From an uncultured Lachnospiraceae bacterium (GTDB lineage: Bacteria > Bacillota > Clostridia > Lachnospirales > Lachnospiraceae), in contig CALWBQ010000012.1 of NCBI GenBank assembly GCA_944376125.1, positions 1 to 63,222 on the forward strand: a DNA stretch of 63,222 bases, given 5' to 3'. The position numbers were made by a program, and so were the translations under genes. Below, piece after piece: positions 42,161-51,355 of this stretch. Each line of letters starts with the position of its first letter. Within the stretch, counting starts at the first letter, position 1. A model generated the notes under the pieces. The model made no database searches, was not told the DNA's origin, and saw only the letters and a list, made by a program, of their open reading frames with translations.

Positions 42161-42928
42161 ATGATATTTGATACCCATGCCCATTACAATGATGAGGCTT
42201 TCGATGAAGACCGGGATGAGCTGCTGAAAAGCCTGCCTGAAAACGGAATTAAACTGGTGGTAAATGTAGGGGCGAATCTCTCTTCCACAGAAGAATCGAT
42301 CGCCCTTGCAGAACAGTACGATTTTATATACGCGGCTGCCGGTGTCCATCCCAGTGACTCAGGAGAGCTGACAGAGGCCAATTTTCTATTGCTGGAGTCC
42401 ATGGCATCCCATAAAAAGGTAAAAGCAATCGGGGAGATCGGCTTGGACTATTACTGGGATGAGCCAGACCGGGCGGTCCAGAAGGAATGGTTTGCCAGGC
42501 AGATCGCGCTGGCTAAAAAATGCGGGCTTCCTATTGTTGTCCACAGCCGGGATGCGGCGAAGGACACCCTTGATATCTTAAAGGCAGAGAAGGCGGATGA
42601 AGCGGGAGGTATCATCCACTGCTTTTCGTACGGAACTGAGATGGCCCGGGAATTTCTGAATTTGGGATTTTATCTGGGGATCGGCGGCGTGCTGACATTT
42701 AAAAATGCCAGGAAACTGAAGGAGGTAGCCGCCTATGCTCCGCTGGATAGAATTGTCCTGGAGACAGACTGTCCGTACATGGCCCCGGTGCCCAACAGAG
42801 GAAAGCGGAATTCATCTTTAAACCTTCCCTATGTTGCGGGGGAGCTGGGCCGGATCAAAGGGGTTGCTGAAGATGAGATTCAGCGGGCCACCTTTGAAAA
42901 TGGCAGAAGATTGTACCGGATTTTGTAG
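42161..42928 (+). CDS. tatD: TatD family metal-dependent deoxyribonuclease
   Basis: A 255-aa TIM-barrel hydrolase. DTHAHYN (first metal site), GEIGLDYYW (bridging Glu), VVHSRDA (His), HCFSYG and LETDCPYMAP (Asp) complete the metal centre. TatD acts as a 3'-5' exonuclease in DNA repair. It starts 12 nt after the TraX-like gene and 50 nt before rsmA; in Bacillus the equivalent (yabD) also lies between metS and rsmA. Confidence 0.95.
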   Translation: MIFDTHAHYNDEAFDEDRDELLKSLPENGIKLVVNVGANLSSTEESIALAEQYDFIYAAAGVHPSDSGELTEANFLLLESMASHKKVKAIGEIGLDYYWDEPDRAVQKEWFARQIALAKKCGLPIVVHSRDAAKDTLDILKAEKADEAGGIIHCFSYGTEMAREFLNLGFYLGIGGVLTFKNARKLKEVAAYAPLDRIVLETDCPYMAPVPNRGKRNSSLNLPYVAGELGRIKGVAEDEIQRATFENGRRLYRIL

Positions 42929-42978
42929 TCAAAGTCTGCCGGAGGCAGATACAAAATAGATAGGAATGGGAAGACGAT

Positions 42979-43851
42979 ATGGAAAATAAATTAGGAAATC
43001 CTCAGAAAACGATTGAGATTATACAGAAATATCAGTTTGCATTTCAAAAAAAATTTGGACAGAATTTTTTGATTGACAGTCGTGTCCTGGATAAGATCAT
43101 CGGGGCGGCAGAGATCACAGATGAAGATCTGGTTTTGGAAATCGGTCCGGGGATCGGTACTATGACACAGTATTTGGCAGAGCGGGCTAGACAGGTGGTT
43201 GCAGTGGAGATAGACAAGAATCTGATCCCTATCCTGAATGAGACTCTCGGAGATTTCCAGAATGTTGTCATCATTAATGAAGATATTTTGAAGCTGGATA
43301 TCGGAGAACTGACAGAGATATACAATGGGGGAAGGCCGATTAAAGTTGTGGCAAATCTCCCCTACTATATTACGACCCCGATCATAATGGGGCTGTTTGA
43401 GAGCAATGTTCCCATTGCCAATATCACGGTGATGGTTCAGAAAGAGGTGGCAGAGCGTATGCAGGCTGGGCCTGGTACTAAGGATTACGGCGCTCTTTCT
43501 CTGGCTGTCCAATATTATGCCAACCCATATATTGTGGCGAATGTTCCGCCCAACTGTTTTATACCCCGCCCCAACGTAGGATCTGCAGTGATCCGCTTGA
43601 CCCGGTATGAAAAACCGCCGGTAGACGTTGAAGATTCCGGGCTTATGTTCCGCCTGATCAGAGCGTCCTTTAACCAGAGGAGAAAGACTCTGCAGAACAG
43701 CCTGAACAATTCTCCTGATTTAACCTTTACAAAGGATCAGATCGCTGGAGCAATTTCCGCTCTGGGACTGCCTGCAGCGGTCCGGGGGGAGGCTTTGACT
43801 TTAGAGCAGTTTGCCAATTTGTCAAATATTTTGTGTAAGATAAAAGGATAG
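42979..43851 (+). CDS. rsmA: 16S rRNA adenine dimethyltransferase
   Basis: A 290-aa enzyme (KsgA) that dimethylates A1518 and A1519 of 16S rRNA. FGQNFLID, LEIGPGIGTMT (SAM motif I), VVANLPYYITTPI (catalytic motif) and FIPRPNVGSAV are all present. It lacks the rnmV gene that normally precedes it in Bacillus. No obvious terminator follows before the LacI promoter at 43904. Confidence 0.96.
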   Translation: MENKLGNPQKTIEIIQKYQFAFQKKFGQNFLIDSRVLDKIIGAAEITDEDLVLEIGPGIGTMTQYLAERARQVVAVEIDKNLIPILNETLGDFQNVVIINEDILKLDIGELTEIYNGGRPIKVVANLPYYITTPIIMGLFESNVPIANITVMVQKEVAERMQAGPGTKDYGALSLAVQYYANPYIVANVPPNCFIPRPNVGSAVIRLTRYEKPPVDVEDSGLMFRLIRASFNQRRKTLQNSLNNSPDLTFTKDQIAGAISALGLPAAVRGEALTLEQFANLSNILCKIKG

Positions 43852-43903
43852 GAAAATAGATATTAGCAAAATGCATATAAAAAAGAAATAGAAATAAAGG
43901 ATA

Positions 43904-43931
43904 TTGACATATTCTACAAAAATGGTATAAT
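43904..43931 (+). promoter_or_regulatory. Promoter of the lacI/glycoside operon
   Basis: Perfect TTGACA (43904-43909), a 16-nt spacer and perfect TATAAT (43926-43931), directly followed by the long palindrome. Confidence 0.85.
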
Positions 43932-43932
43932 G

Positions 43933-43979
43933 AGCCTATAAATGTAAACGTTTACTGTATACGTTTACATTTATAGGCT
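43933..43979. promoter_or_regulatory. Long palindromic LacI-family operator
   Basis: Two perfect 19-nt arms (43933-43951 and 43961-43979) flank a 9-nt centre. Each arm contains TGTAAACGT, the half-site form of LacI/CcpA-type operators. It starts one base after the -10 box, so binding would block initiation; it could also fold into a hairpin in the mRNA. Confidence 0.8.
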
Positions 43980-44008
43980 TAAATTTTCGATTGAAGGGGG
44001 ATGAAAGA

Positions 44009-45022
44009 ATGAATTACACAATAAAAGATATAGCCAAAATGGCCAATGTTTCGATCGCAACAGTTTCCAGAGTGATTAATGAGACTGGTTCTGTGTCAAA
44101 GAAAACAGAGAAAAAGATCAATGATATTATCAAAGAAATTCATTATGTCCCTAATAACGTAGCAAGAAGTTTAGTAAAGCAAAATTCAAAAACGATCGGT
44201 GTAGTCGTCGCTGATATTATGAACCCGTTTTACTCTGAAATCATCAGAGCTATCCAGGATCAGGCGGATATAGACGGATATTCTGTCATTAGCTGCAATT
44301 CAGACGAGGATATGGACAAAGAGAAGCAATGTATTCAGATGCTTTTAGAAAATCAAGTCAGCGGGATCATTTTTGCCGGAGGAAGAGGAAAGGGAGACTA
44401 CTATAATGCCCATATAGTGGATCTGGCTCAGAAAGTGCCGGTAGTTTTGGCAGATGAATATCAAAGCGGAGATAATATTTACTCAATTGTATGCAATAAA
44501 AGTAAAGGAGCTTTTGAGGCGGTTTCTTACCTCATTGAATTAGGACATAAAAGGATAGCCATAATCAACGGCTACCAGGAATACAAACCAAGTATTGAAA
44601 AACTGAATGGCTATAAAAAAGCGCTGAAAGAAGCCGGTATACCATTTAAAGAAGAGTATGTTAAATACGGCGATTACCATGTAAATGGAGGAGAGAGAAA
44701 TATAAAAGAGCTGATGACATTGGATGAGCCGCCGACAGCAGTTTTTACAGCCAATGATCTGATGGCAATGGGGGCAATTAAGGCATTAAAAGGCTTGGGG
44801 TACAGAGTTCCAGCTGACGTTTCGGTAATCGGTTTTGATGATATTATGATGAATGAATATACAATCCCTAATTTAACCAGTGTTAGGCAGGAGATGACAG
44901 CTCAGGGGCAGTTGGCGGTTCAAATTTTGCACCAGCTGTTTACAGGCGAGAAAAAACCTAAAAAAAAGTATACAATCGAGCCAGTTCTGAGCAAGAGGGA
45001 TTCATGCAGGAGGTTAATATAG
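44009..45022 (+). CDS. LacI family transcriptional regulator
   Basis: A 337-aa repressor. The N-terminal helix-turn-helix IKDIAKMANVSIATVSRVINETG (residues 4-26) and hinge helix VARSLVKQNSKTIGV lead into a periplasmic-binding-protein-like effector domain (about 60-330; GGRGKGDYY, IGFDDI). ATG 44009 follows AAGGGGG by 8 nt; a TTG at 43991 would bury that site. It sits behind a promoter with a long palindromic operator, so it is probably self-repressed. Effector: likely the sugar or glucuronide taken up by the neighbouring importer. Confidence 0.92.
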   Translation: MNYTIKDIAKMANVSIATVSRVINETGSVSKKTEKKINDIIKEIHYVPNNVARSLVKQNSKTIGVVVADIMNPFYSEIIRAIQDQADIDGYSVISCNSDEDMDKEKQCIQMLLENQVSGIIFAGGRGKGDYYNAHIVDLAQKVPVVLADEYQSGDNIYSIVCNKSKGAFEAVSYLIELGHKRIAIINGYQEYKPSIEKLNGYKKALKEAGIPFKEEYVKYGDYHVNGGERNIKELMTLDEPPTAVFTANDLMAMGAIKALKGLGYRVPADVSVIGFDDIMMNEYTIPNLTSVRQEMTAQGQLAVQILHQLFTGEKKPKKKYTIEPVLSKRDSCRRLI

Positions 45023-45060
45023 AAAACAGCAGGAAATAAATCAGTTTAATAAAGAAATCC

Positions 45061-45096
45061 CCATATAGGTATAACCGGACATTATAACCTATATGG
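45061..45096. other. Imperfect palindrome between lacI and the importer genes
   Basis: CCATATAGGTATAA (45061-45074) pairs with TTATAACCTATATGG (45082-45096), one base unpaired. No T-tract follows, so it is unlikely to terminate. It could be an operator or an mRNA-processing hairpin. Bases 45097-45190 hold no other clear signal. Confidence 0.5.
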
Positions 45097-45210
45097 AGAC
45101 TCAAAAAATGCACTCACATTATAGCACATGACCTAAAATTAGTAAAGGCTGCTGTAAGAACCATTTTTTATTAGACTGTTTTATTAATAATAAAAAAGGA
45201 GAAGGTTTTT

Positions 45211-46563
45211 ATGAAAAAAACGAGACAAATTGCAGCACTGAGTATGGCTGTCTCCATGATTCTCATGGGATGCCAAGGCACAGCAAACACAGAGACCACA
45301 GCAGGCGCAGCAACCTCGGCGCAGAATGCGGAAACAGAAAGTAGTGCATCCGACCAGACTTCAGGGGAAGCCGTTGAACTTACCATCTGGTTTGAAGGAG
45401 GAGATGCGAGACTTCCGTTTTTTGAAGCTGCAGAAGCGGAGATGCAGAAAGATTATCCAAATTACAGCATCAACTGCGTAACGTTTGACAACAGCACCTT
45501 TATGACAAAGGTATTGCAGGCCGTGACGGCTACCGGAGGGGTAGATCTGGTTTTCAATGATGCATCCAGAATTTTAGAGATTGACCAGCAGTCCAATTAC
45601 GGCTTTGAGGATTTGAATAGTGTGCTGGAGAGCGATGAGAAAAAGGATCTGATTTCGGAAGGCGATATAAAACTTTCCAGCAGTGCAGGGAGATTGGTGG
45701 TTTACCCGGTTAATCGGACGATCGCCGGCCTGGGGGTAAAAACGGATGTTCCCGGAGTAGAGGTAAGCAAAGAAACAAGCCCGGAAACATGGGAAGAGTT
45801 TATTGAACTGGGAACAGCATATAAAAATGCGGGAATTAATGGATTTACCATGAGCCTCGGCGATGATCCGGGTCAGGCATTCAACTTGTTCCTGTGCGGT
45901 TCAGGAATGTCAGACGTATTTTTAAATGGCACTCCGGAGAGCCAGGTTGAAAAGAATAAGCAATATTTCGAGGATATTATCTCTGTCTATGCAGGAGAAA
46001 ATGGATTCTGGGATAAGGATGCAACCAGCGAAGATTTTAGCGCTATGTATACGAAGATTCAGAGCGGAAGCGAAGGAATGTTCAGAGCAGGAAACTGGAA
46101 TGTAGCTGGATGGGATGACCCGGAGAGCGGCGTCGGCGAGTATCAGGTAACAACATGGCCTTCGTTAGATGGGAGCGGAAACAGCGGTCTTGTTTTATTA
46201 AATACCCGCGGTTTTGGAGTTCCGCAGAATTCTGAAAACAAAGAGGCTGCCAAGATATTCTTAAAATATGTGCTGGCAGAGACCCCTCAGCTTAAGAGCT
46301 TTGAGACCATGGGATCCTGTATGGATCTTAATGTGGTAGATATGGACAGCCTAACTAAGAATCAGAAAATATTCTTTGATTCAGAGGTGCCTATGTACCC
46401 GATCGATAACTATGTAGCAGAAATTCCCTACTACAATGATATTTATGATGCATATGAAAAAGGATTGATCAATGCATTTAACTCTGCAACAACTGAGGAG
46501 ATTACGCAGAATGTTGAAGCAATTCACTCTGCCATTAACGAAGTGATAGCAGAAAACAAGTAA
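45211..46563 (+). CDS. Sugar ABC transporter substrate-binding lipoprotein
   Basis: A 450-aa extracellular binding protein (family 1). A lipoprotein signal (lipobox LMGC, cysteine near residue 21) and a short Ala/Glu/Thr/Ser-rich linker precede the two-lobed binding domain (VELTIWFEGGDARLPFFEAAE... onwards). AAAAGGAGAAGG lies upstream of the ATG. A terminator-like hairpin behind the gene probably lowers expression of the permeases relative to this protein. Substrate probably an oligosaccharide or glucuronide, judged by the downstream GH2 gene. Confidence 0.93.
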   Translation: MKKTRQIAALSMAVSMILMGCQGTANTETTAGAATSAQNAETESSASDQTSGEAVELTIWFEGGDARLPFFEAAEAEMQKDYPNYSINCVTFDNSTFMTKVLQAVTATGGVDLVFNDASRILEIDQQSNYGFEDLNSVLESDEKKDLISEGDIKLSSSAGRLVVYPVNRTIAGLGVKTDVPGVEVSKETSPETWEEFIELGTAYKNAGINGFTMSLGDDPGQAFNLFLCGSGMSDVFLNGTPESQVEKNKQYFEDIISVYAGENGFWDKDATSEDFSAMYTKIQSGSEGMFRAGNWNVAGWDDPESGVGEYQVTTWPSLDGSGNSGLVLLNTRGFGVPQNSENKEAAKIFLKYVLAETPQLKSFETMGSCMDLNVVDMDSLTKNQKIFFDSEVPMYPIDNYVAEIPYYNDIYDAYEKGLINAFNSATTEEITQNVEAIHSAINEVIAENK

Positions 46564-46575
46564 GCTGAAAATAGG

Positions 46576-46625
46576 AAAGTGTGCTGCAGAGAGGAGGATA
46601 AAAAACTTTTTGCAGCACACTTTTT
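46576..46625 (+). terminator. Intercistronic partial terminator behind the binding-protein gene
   Basis: A 13-bp stem AAAGTGTGCTGCA (46576-46588) with TGCAGCACACTTT (46611-46623), loop of 22 nt, followed by Ts. The permease genes come right after, so read-through must occur. Confidence 0.8.
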
Positions 46626-46651
46626 CTGCGTTATGAAAGGTTTGATCTATT

Positions 46652-47536
46652 ATGAGAAAAAAAGGAAATGAAATCCGAAAATTTTGGAGTCTGTATGTAT
46701 TCATCGGTATATTCGGTATATTATCCTTTGTTTTCGGGCTGTATCCGGTGCTGAAGAGCATAGCGCTGTCTTTTAATGAATCTTCGACAGTATTTACGAA
46801 TCCCGAATTTGTCGGACTAAAGAATTATAGAGAAATTTTGCGGGATTCCTATTTTTGGGATTCTTTTAAAGTGACGATCTTTTTTACTTTCGTATCGGTT
46901 GTGCTGAATCTGGCTGTTGCGTTAATACTGGCACAGCTGCTGTCGTATAAGGGGTTAGGGCGCAGTGCTCTGATTTTTAAACTGTGCATATTCCTGCCGT
47001 TTATTGTCCCTGACGTTGTAGGCGCTTTGGTCTGGAAACAATTTTTTAATACAAACGGAGCCCTGAATCAGTTGCTGACATTGGCGGGGGCACAGCCCGT
47101 GAGCTGGCTGAATCAGCGGTCTACAGCGATAGGGGTTCTGGTTTTCGTAGAATTATGGAAACATGTGGGGCTGTATACGATTATTTTTCTGACGAACTAC
47201 CAGCTGATTGATACTACGATGTATGAGGCGGCAGGGATAGACGGTGCCAACGCATGGCAGAGATACCGTTACATTACACTTCCCGCTCTCCGGCCGGCAT
47301 TTATATTGAATGCGGTTTATGCCTTTATTCAGTTTATGAAGACGTATTCTGTCTCAAGGCTGATTACATTTGGCGGTCCTAATTATGCAACGAATTTTGT
47401 CTCTTATTACGCATATACGAAATATGAAAAAATGGATTTTGGAGGGGCCACGGCGATTGCCACTGTGCTGTTTGCCTTTATCATTGTCTTGACTTTAATA
47501 TCAATGAAATTAGGAGGGGATGAAAATGAGAAATAA
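46652..47536 (+). CDS. Sugar ABC transporter permease 1 (MalF-like)
   Basis: A 294-aa inner membrane permease with six spans. The cytoplasmic EAA loop YEAAGIDGANAWQRYRYITLPALRP (about 200-225), where the ATPase docks, is intact. The ribosome binding site (AAAGG) is weak and far from the ATG. The gene overlaps the next permease by 11 nt. Confidence 0.93.
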   Translation: MRKKGNEIRKFWSLYVFIGIFGILSFVFGLYPVLKSIALSFNESSTVFTNPEFVGLKNYREILRDSYFWDSFKVTIFFTFVSVVLNLAVALILAQLLSYKGLGRSALIFKLCIFLPFIVPDVVGALVWKQFFNTNGALNQLLTLAGAQPVSWLNQRSTAIGVLVFVELWKHVGLYTIIFLTNYQLIDTTMYEAAGIDGANAWQRYRYITLPALRPAFILNAVYAFIQFMKTYSVSRLITFGGPNYATNFVSYYAYTKYEKMDFGGATAIATVLFAFIIVLTLISMKLGGDENEK

Positions 47537-48380
47537 AAAGTGGGTGACAGCACTCGTCTATGTTATTCTGATCTGTGTCTCGTTTGTAATGGTCTATCCC
47601 TTTTTATGGATGCTGTCTGCCTCGTTTAAGACAAATGCTGATATTATCCAGAATCCATTGAATCTGCTGCCGCAGAAATGGACATTGGACGGCTACCGGG
47701 CAATTAAGACTATGAGCGGGTACTCGATTTGGCATTATTTAAAAAACAGTATTATCATCTCTGCCGGGACAACCGCCCTGGTAGTGGTATCAACGGCTAT
47801 GGGAGGATATGCCCTTTACAGGAAAAGAGATCTGCCCTTATTTGGAATTTTAGAGAAATCGTTTATGATCAGCATGATGTACCCGGCGGTACTGCTCTTG
47901 ATCCCATTATATGTAATCGTCATTGGAAGCAAGTTCCTGTATGGCACAGGTAATTATTTGGGGATTATTTTGGCTTCGTCCACAGGGGCATGGGGAGCCG
48001 CCCTGCCGTTTTTCTTATTTAAACAATTTTTTGCTTCCGTGCCGTATTCTTTGGTAGAGGCATCTACAATTGACGGAGCGACAGAACGGCAAATATTTTT
48101 CTGGGTAATGTGTCCGGTTATGAAACCAGTTATTTTGACAGCAACCCTGATTTCATTTTTAACGAGCTGGGGATTATGGATTCCTGTATTAATGCTGTCG
48201 AAAGATATGAGCACATATACGTTGGCCTCAATGCTGGTTAATATTAATTCAGAACTGGGAGTTGATTTATCGCAGACAGCGGCGCTTTCGACGGTCGTGA
48301 CTCTCCCGGTAGTTCTGATCTTTCTTTTGACTCAAAGAAAAGTAATGGATGGAATCGCGGCAGGAAGCGTGAAAGGATAA
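47526..48380 (+). CDS. Sugar ABC transporter permease 2 (MalG-like)
   Basis: A 284-aa permease with six spans and the EAA loop VEASTIDGATERQIFFWVMCPVMKP (about 175-200). ATG 47526 follows AGGAGGGG by about 6 nt; ATG 47520 would be only 1 nt away from it. It overlaps the first permease, so both are coupled. No ATPase gene is present in the operon; as in many Firmicutes carbohydrate importers, a shared MsmX-type ATPase encoded elsewhere is expected. Confidence 0.93.
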   Translation: MRNKKWVTALVYVILICVSFVMVYPFLWMLSASFKTNADIIQNPLNLLPQKWTLDGYRAIKTMSGYSIWHYLKNSIIISAGTTALVVVSTAMGGYALYRKRDLPLFGILEKSFMISMMYPAVLLLIPLYVIVIGSKFLYGTGNYLGIILASSTGAWGAALPFFLFKQFFASVPYSLVEASTIDGATERQIFFWVMCPVMKPVILTATLISFLTSWGLWIPVLMLSKDMSTYTLASMLVNINSELGVDLSQTAALSTVVTLPVVLIFLLTQRKVMDGIAAGSVKG

Positions 48381-48383
48381 AAT

Positions 48384-49523
48384 ATGGACATGGTAAATAA
48401 AATTGATGACAGCTTGAAGCGGGCAGAAAATTTTCTGCTGAATAAGGTCAATACAGACAGGCCGGGGATAAAGAAATGCAGTGAGTATCACGATATTGTG
48501 AAATACCCTGATATGTGTCTGCCGGCTACCTACAATGCCACACATGCTTTGATATTATTAGGTGCGTATAAAAATATAGAAGAATCTCTTCGGAGTTCGA
48601 TCGCGGAGTATATCTGCTCCTATCAAATAGAATCCGGTGCATTTCGGTTCAAAAATATGAAGAATGATGAAATCTGGAAAGGGAGGGATTTAAATAACAC
48701 TTGGCAGTATATTGATTTTCACGTTACAAATTACTGTATAGGAGCCCTAAAAAGTCTGGAAAAACCGTGGAGATATCCGCTGAATTTTATTCAGGAATGG
48801 ACGGACCAGGAGAATTTAGAAAAATGGCTGGAGGACAGGGATTTAACAGATCCGTGGATGGAAGGAAATAATATTGTAAATCTTGCAAGTTTTTTGATCT
48901 GCACATTAGAAGGAAAGGAGGATCCGAAGCTGCAGGAATTGACAGATGTGCTTTTTGCGTGGCATGACCGGCACCAGGATCCGCAGACTGGTTTTTGGGG
49001 GACAAACCATCCTTTAAAACCGGCAGGAATTATGCAGGGAATGGCGGGGGCAGCCCACAACTTCCATCTGTATTATTACTATGACCGAGAAATTCCCTAT
49101 TATAAAAAAATAGTAGATTACTGTTTGCAATTTATAAAGGGAGGGGTAAGAAGCGCATGCCTGGATATCGATGTGGTAGATATCCTGGCCAATATGTGGA
49201 TATACGGTTACAGATCCGATGAAATATTGGAGAGCTTGGCAGAGTTCGGCCAAAAATTGATTTCGTTCCAAAATCAGGACGGCGGATTTGCAGATGAAAA
49301 GTCAAACGGCGTGAGAAGGATGGACGGCTGGGTAAAAGGGTATTTTGAGCCTCAGGGCCTCAGCAACTGTTTTGCAACTTGGTTCCGCTGTGCCTCTCTG
49401 GCAATGATTTCATATTTGCTGGATTCTGAAAAAGGAAGCCGTTTTAAATTTCGGAATACTGTAGGGATAGGATATTTCAACAAAAAATATTTAAGGGGAA
49501 ATGATAATGAGCAAGATGCTTGA
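48384..49523 (+). CDS. Alpha/alpha-toroid protein of unknown function
   Basis: A 379-aa soluble protein without signal peptide. Repeated helical units with QxxxGxF/W-type motifs (QIESGAFR near 77, HQDPQTGFWG near 205, FQNQDGGFAD near 305) have the look of the alpha/alpha-toroid fold shared by terpene cyclases, prenyltransferases and several glycosidases. It starts 3 nt after permease 2 and overlaps the GH2 gene by 17 nt, so it is co-translated with both. Its position suggests an intracellular enzyme acting on the imported glycoside, perhaps a hydrolase or epimerase, but no family name was recognised and no catalytic residue can be assigned with confidence. Confidence 0.7.
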   Translation: MDMVNKIDDSLKRAENFLLNKVNTDRPGIKKCSEYHDIVKYPDMCLPATYNATHALILLGAYKNIEESLRSSIAEYICSYQIESGAFRFKNMKNDEIWKGRDLNNTWQYIDFHVTNYCIGALKSLEKPWRYPLNFIQEWTDQENLEKWLEDRDLTDPWMEGNNIVNLASFLICTLEGKEDPKLQELTDVLFAWHDRHQDPQTGFWGTNHPLKPAGIMQGMAGAAHNFHLYYYYDREIPYYKKIVDYCLQFIKGGVRSACLDIDVVDILANMWIYGYRSDEILESLAEFGQKLISFQNQDGGFADEKSNGVRRMDGWVKGYFEPQGLSNCFATWFRCASLAMISYLLDSEKGSRFKFRNTVGIGYFNKKYLRGNDNEQDA

Positions 49524-51276
49524 GGACTATGATCATCTGTTAAATATTCATTATGATAGAGATTATCAGATACCGTTTACTGGTTCGGAAAGCCACATTA
49601 CGACAGCCGGGAGAAAAACAGAAAAGCTGGATGGTATTTGGAGATTTGCAGCAGATGTGTTTGATACCTTTATTCGAAAAAAATTTTTTGAGGAGATTAG
49701 TACAGACGAGAAAGGCCGGGATAAACCTGTCGATTTCGATTTCGATCAGTGGGAACAGGTAAAAGTTCCGTCTAACTGGAATCTGCAAAAAGAAAAATAC
49801 TGGTTTTTTGAGGGGACAGGAATTTATACGAGAAAATTCAAATTTTGGAAGAAATCTCCTGACGAAAGGGTCTTCCTGCGGATTGGCGCTGCTAATTATG
49901 AGAGCAGAGTCTGGCTAAATGGCAAATTAATAGCACGGCATCGAGGGGGCTTTACACCGTATGCAGTAGAACTGACTGAATTGCTGAAAGAAGAAAACCG
50001 TCTTATTATAACTGTGAATAATCAGAGAAAATTAGAGCAGATTCCATCCATCAATTATGACTGGTTTAATTATGGGGGATTATTCCGAAGCATAGAATTA
50101 ATCAGAGTTCCGCGGAGCTTTATCCGTGATTTCAGGATATCTTTGGCGCCTGATGGGTTGCGCGAATCTATACAGATTGCTGTCCTGACAGACGGTGCGA
50201 GGAAACTTGAATCTGTTCGGGTTGAGATCCCGGAACTGGAAATGGAAGAAGAATTCCCTGTGGAACCAGATGGATGGGCAAGAGGGACAATCAGGAGAAA
50301 CGTACAGCTGTGGAGTCCGGACTGCCCGAAGCTGTACAAAGTGCGGGTATTTTACGGAGAAGACTGTGTGGAGGAAGAGATCGGATTCCGGGAAATCCAG
50401 ACTTGCGGAAAAAAGATTCTTCTGAATGGAAAAGAGATTTTTTTAAAAGGCGTATGCTGCCATGAAGAAAGCCTTGAGAATGGAAGGGCCCTGACGGAAG
50501 AGGAACAGAAAAATATTCTGGCCGCTGCCAAGGGGATGGGATGCAATATTATCCGGCTGTCCCACTATCCTCACTCAGAAAGAATTTCGAAACTGGCTGA
50601 TAAAATGGGGATTTTACTGTGGGAAGAAATCCCGGTATACTGGGCTTTGTGCTTTGACAATCCAGACACATACGATGATGCGGAAAACCAGCTGGAGGAA
50701 ATGATAAAGAGAGATTATAACCGGGCGAGCGTGGTGATCTGGGGAATCGGCAATGAAAATCCAGATACAGATGAGCGGCTGGAGTTTATGAAGAAGTTAA
50801 ACAGCAGATGCAAGACGCTGGATCAGACCCGCTTAACCGCCGCAGCGTGCCTGGTGAACATTGACGAGATGAAAATTATAGACCGGCTGTGCCAGTATGT
50901 CGATGTTGTTGCCATTAATGAATATTATGGTTGGTATTACCGCGATTATGAGGGCCTCCGGACGATATTTGAAAATTCAGATATTGGAAAACCGATTGTC
51001 ATCTCTGAGACTGGGGCAGACAGCGTACAGGGCCATTTTGGTGATGACGAAGAATTGTTTACAGAAAACCATCAGGCAAAACTGTACCAAAAGCAGTTCG
51101 AGATTGCAGATTCACAGGTTTGCGGAATCTTTCCGTGGATTCTTTTTGATTTTCGATCCCCCGTCAGACTCAACCCGCTGCAGAATTCGTATAACAGGAA
51201 AGGTCTTATAGGGGCAGATAAGAACTATAAAAAGATGGCATACTATATCGTAAAAGATTACTACCAAAGAAAATAG
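49507..51276 (+). CDS. Glycoside hydrolase family 2 beta-glucuronidase
   Basis: A 589-aa cytoplasmic GH2 enzyme. The order is sugar-binding jelly roll (about 1-190; FNYGGLFRS), immunoglobulin-like domain, then a TIM barrel (about 290-589) with the acid/base Glu in GNENPD and the nucleophile Glu in ISETGAD. An NxK motif (NRKG near residue 563) matches the asparagine/lysine pair that recognises the glucuronate carboxylate in beta-glucuronidases, so glucuronidase is favoured over galactosidase. There is no extended active-site loop of the E. coli type. ATG 49507 is placed 8 nt after AAGGGG. It closes the LacI-controlled operon. Confidence 0.85.
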   Translation: MSKMLEDYDHLLNIHYDRDYQIPFTGSESHITTAGRKTEKLDGIWRFAADVFDTFIRKKFFEEISTDEKGRDKPVDFDFDQWEQVKVPSNWNLQKEKYWFFEGTGIYTRKFKFWKKSPDERVFLRIGAANYESRVWLNGKLIARHRGGFTPYAVELTELLKEENRLIITVNNQRKLEQIPSINYDWFNYGGLFRSIELIRVPRSFIRDFRISLAPDGLRESIQIAVLTDGARKLESVRVEIPELEMEEEFPVEPDGWARGTIRRNVQLWSPDCPKLYKVRVFYGEDCVEEEIGFREIQTCGKKILLNGKEIFLKGVCCHEESLENGRALTEEEQKNILAAAKGMGCNIIRLSHYPHSERISKLADKMGILLWEEIPVYWALCFDNPDTYDDAENQLEEMIKRDYNRASVVIWGIGNENPDTDERLEFMKKLNSRCKTLDQTRLTAAACLVNIDEMKIIDRLCQYVDVVAINEYYGWYYRDYEGLRTIFENSDIGKPIVISETGADSVQGHFGDDEELFTENHQAKLYQKQFEIADSQVCGIFPWILFDFRSPVRLNPLQNSYNRKGLIGADKNYKKMAYYIVKDYYQRK

Positions 51277-51291
51277 GATAAACAGCGGTTA

Positions 51292-51333
51292 AAAGAAGCG
51301 GAGAGCCTCTCCAGAGAGCGGCCTCCGCTTTTT
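51292..51333 (+). terminator. Terminator of the glycoside operon
   Basis: AAGCGGAG (51296-51303) pairs with CTCCGCTT (51323-51330), with inner GCC/GGC, followed by TTT. It also faces the convergent nagB gene and could act in both directions. Confidence 0.8.
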
Positions 51334-51355
51334 CACATCACAAGTCTTTGCAGCT

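Noticed and set aside
45061..45096. Rho-independent terminator after lacI
   Set aside because: The palindrome is good, but both flanks lack a T-tract in the sense direction, so it is listed only as an unexplained palindrome.
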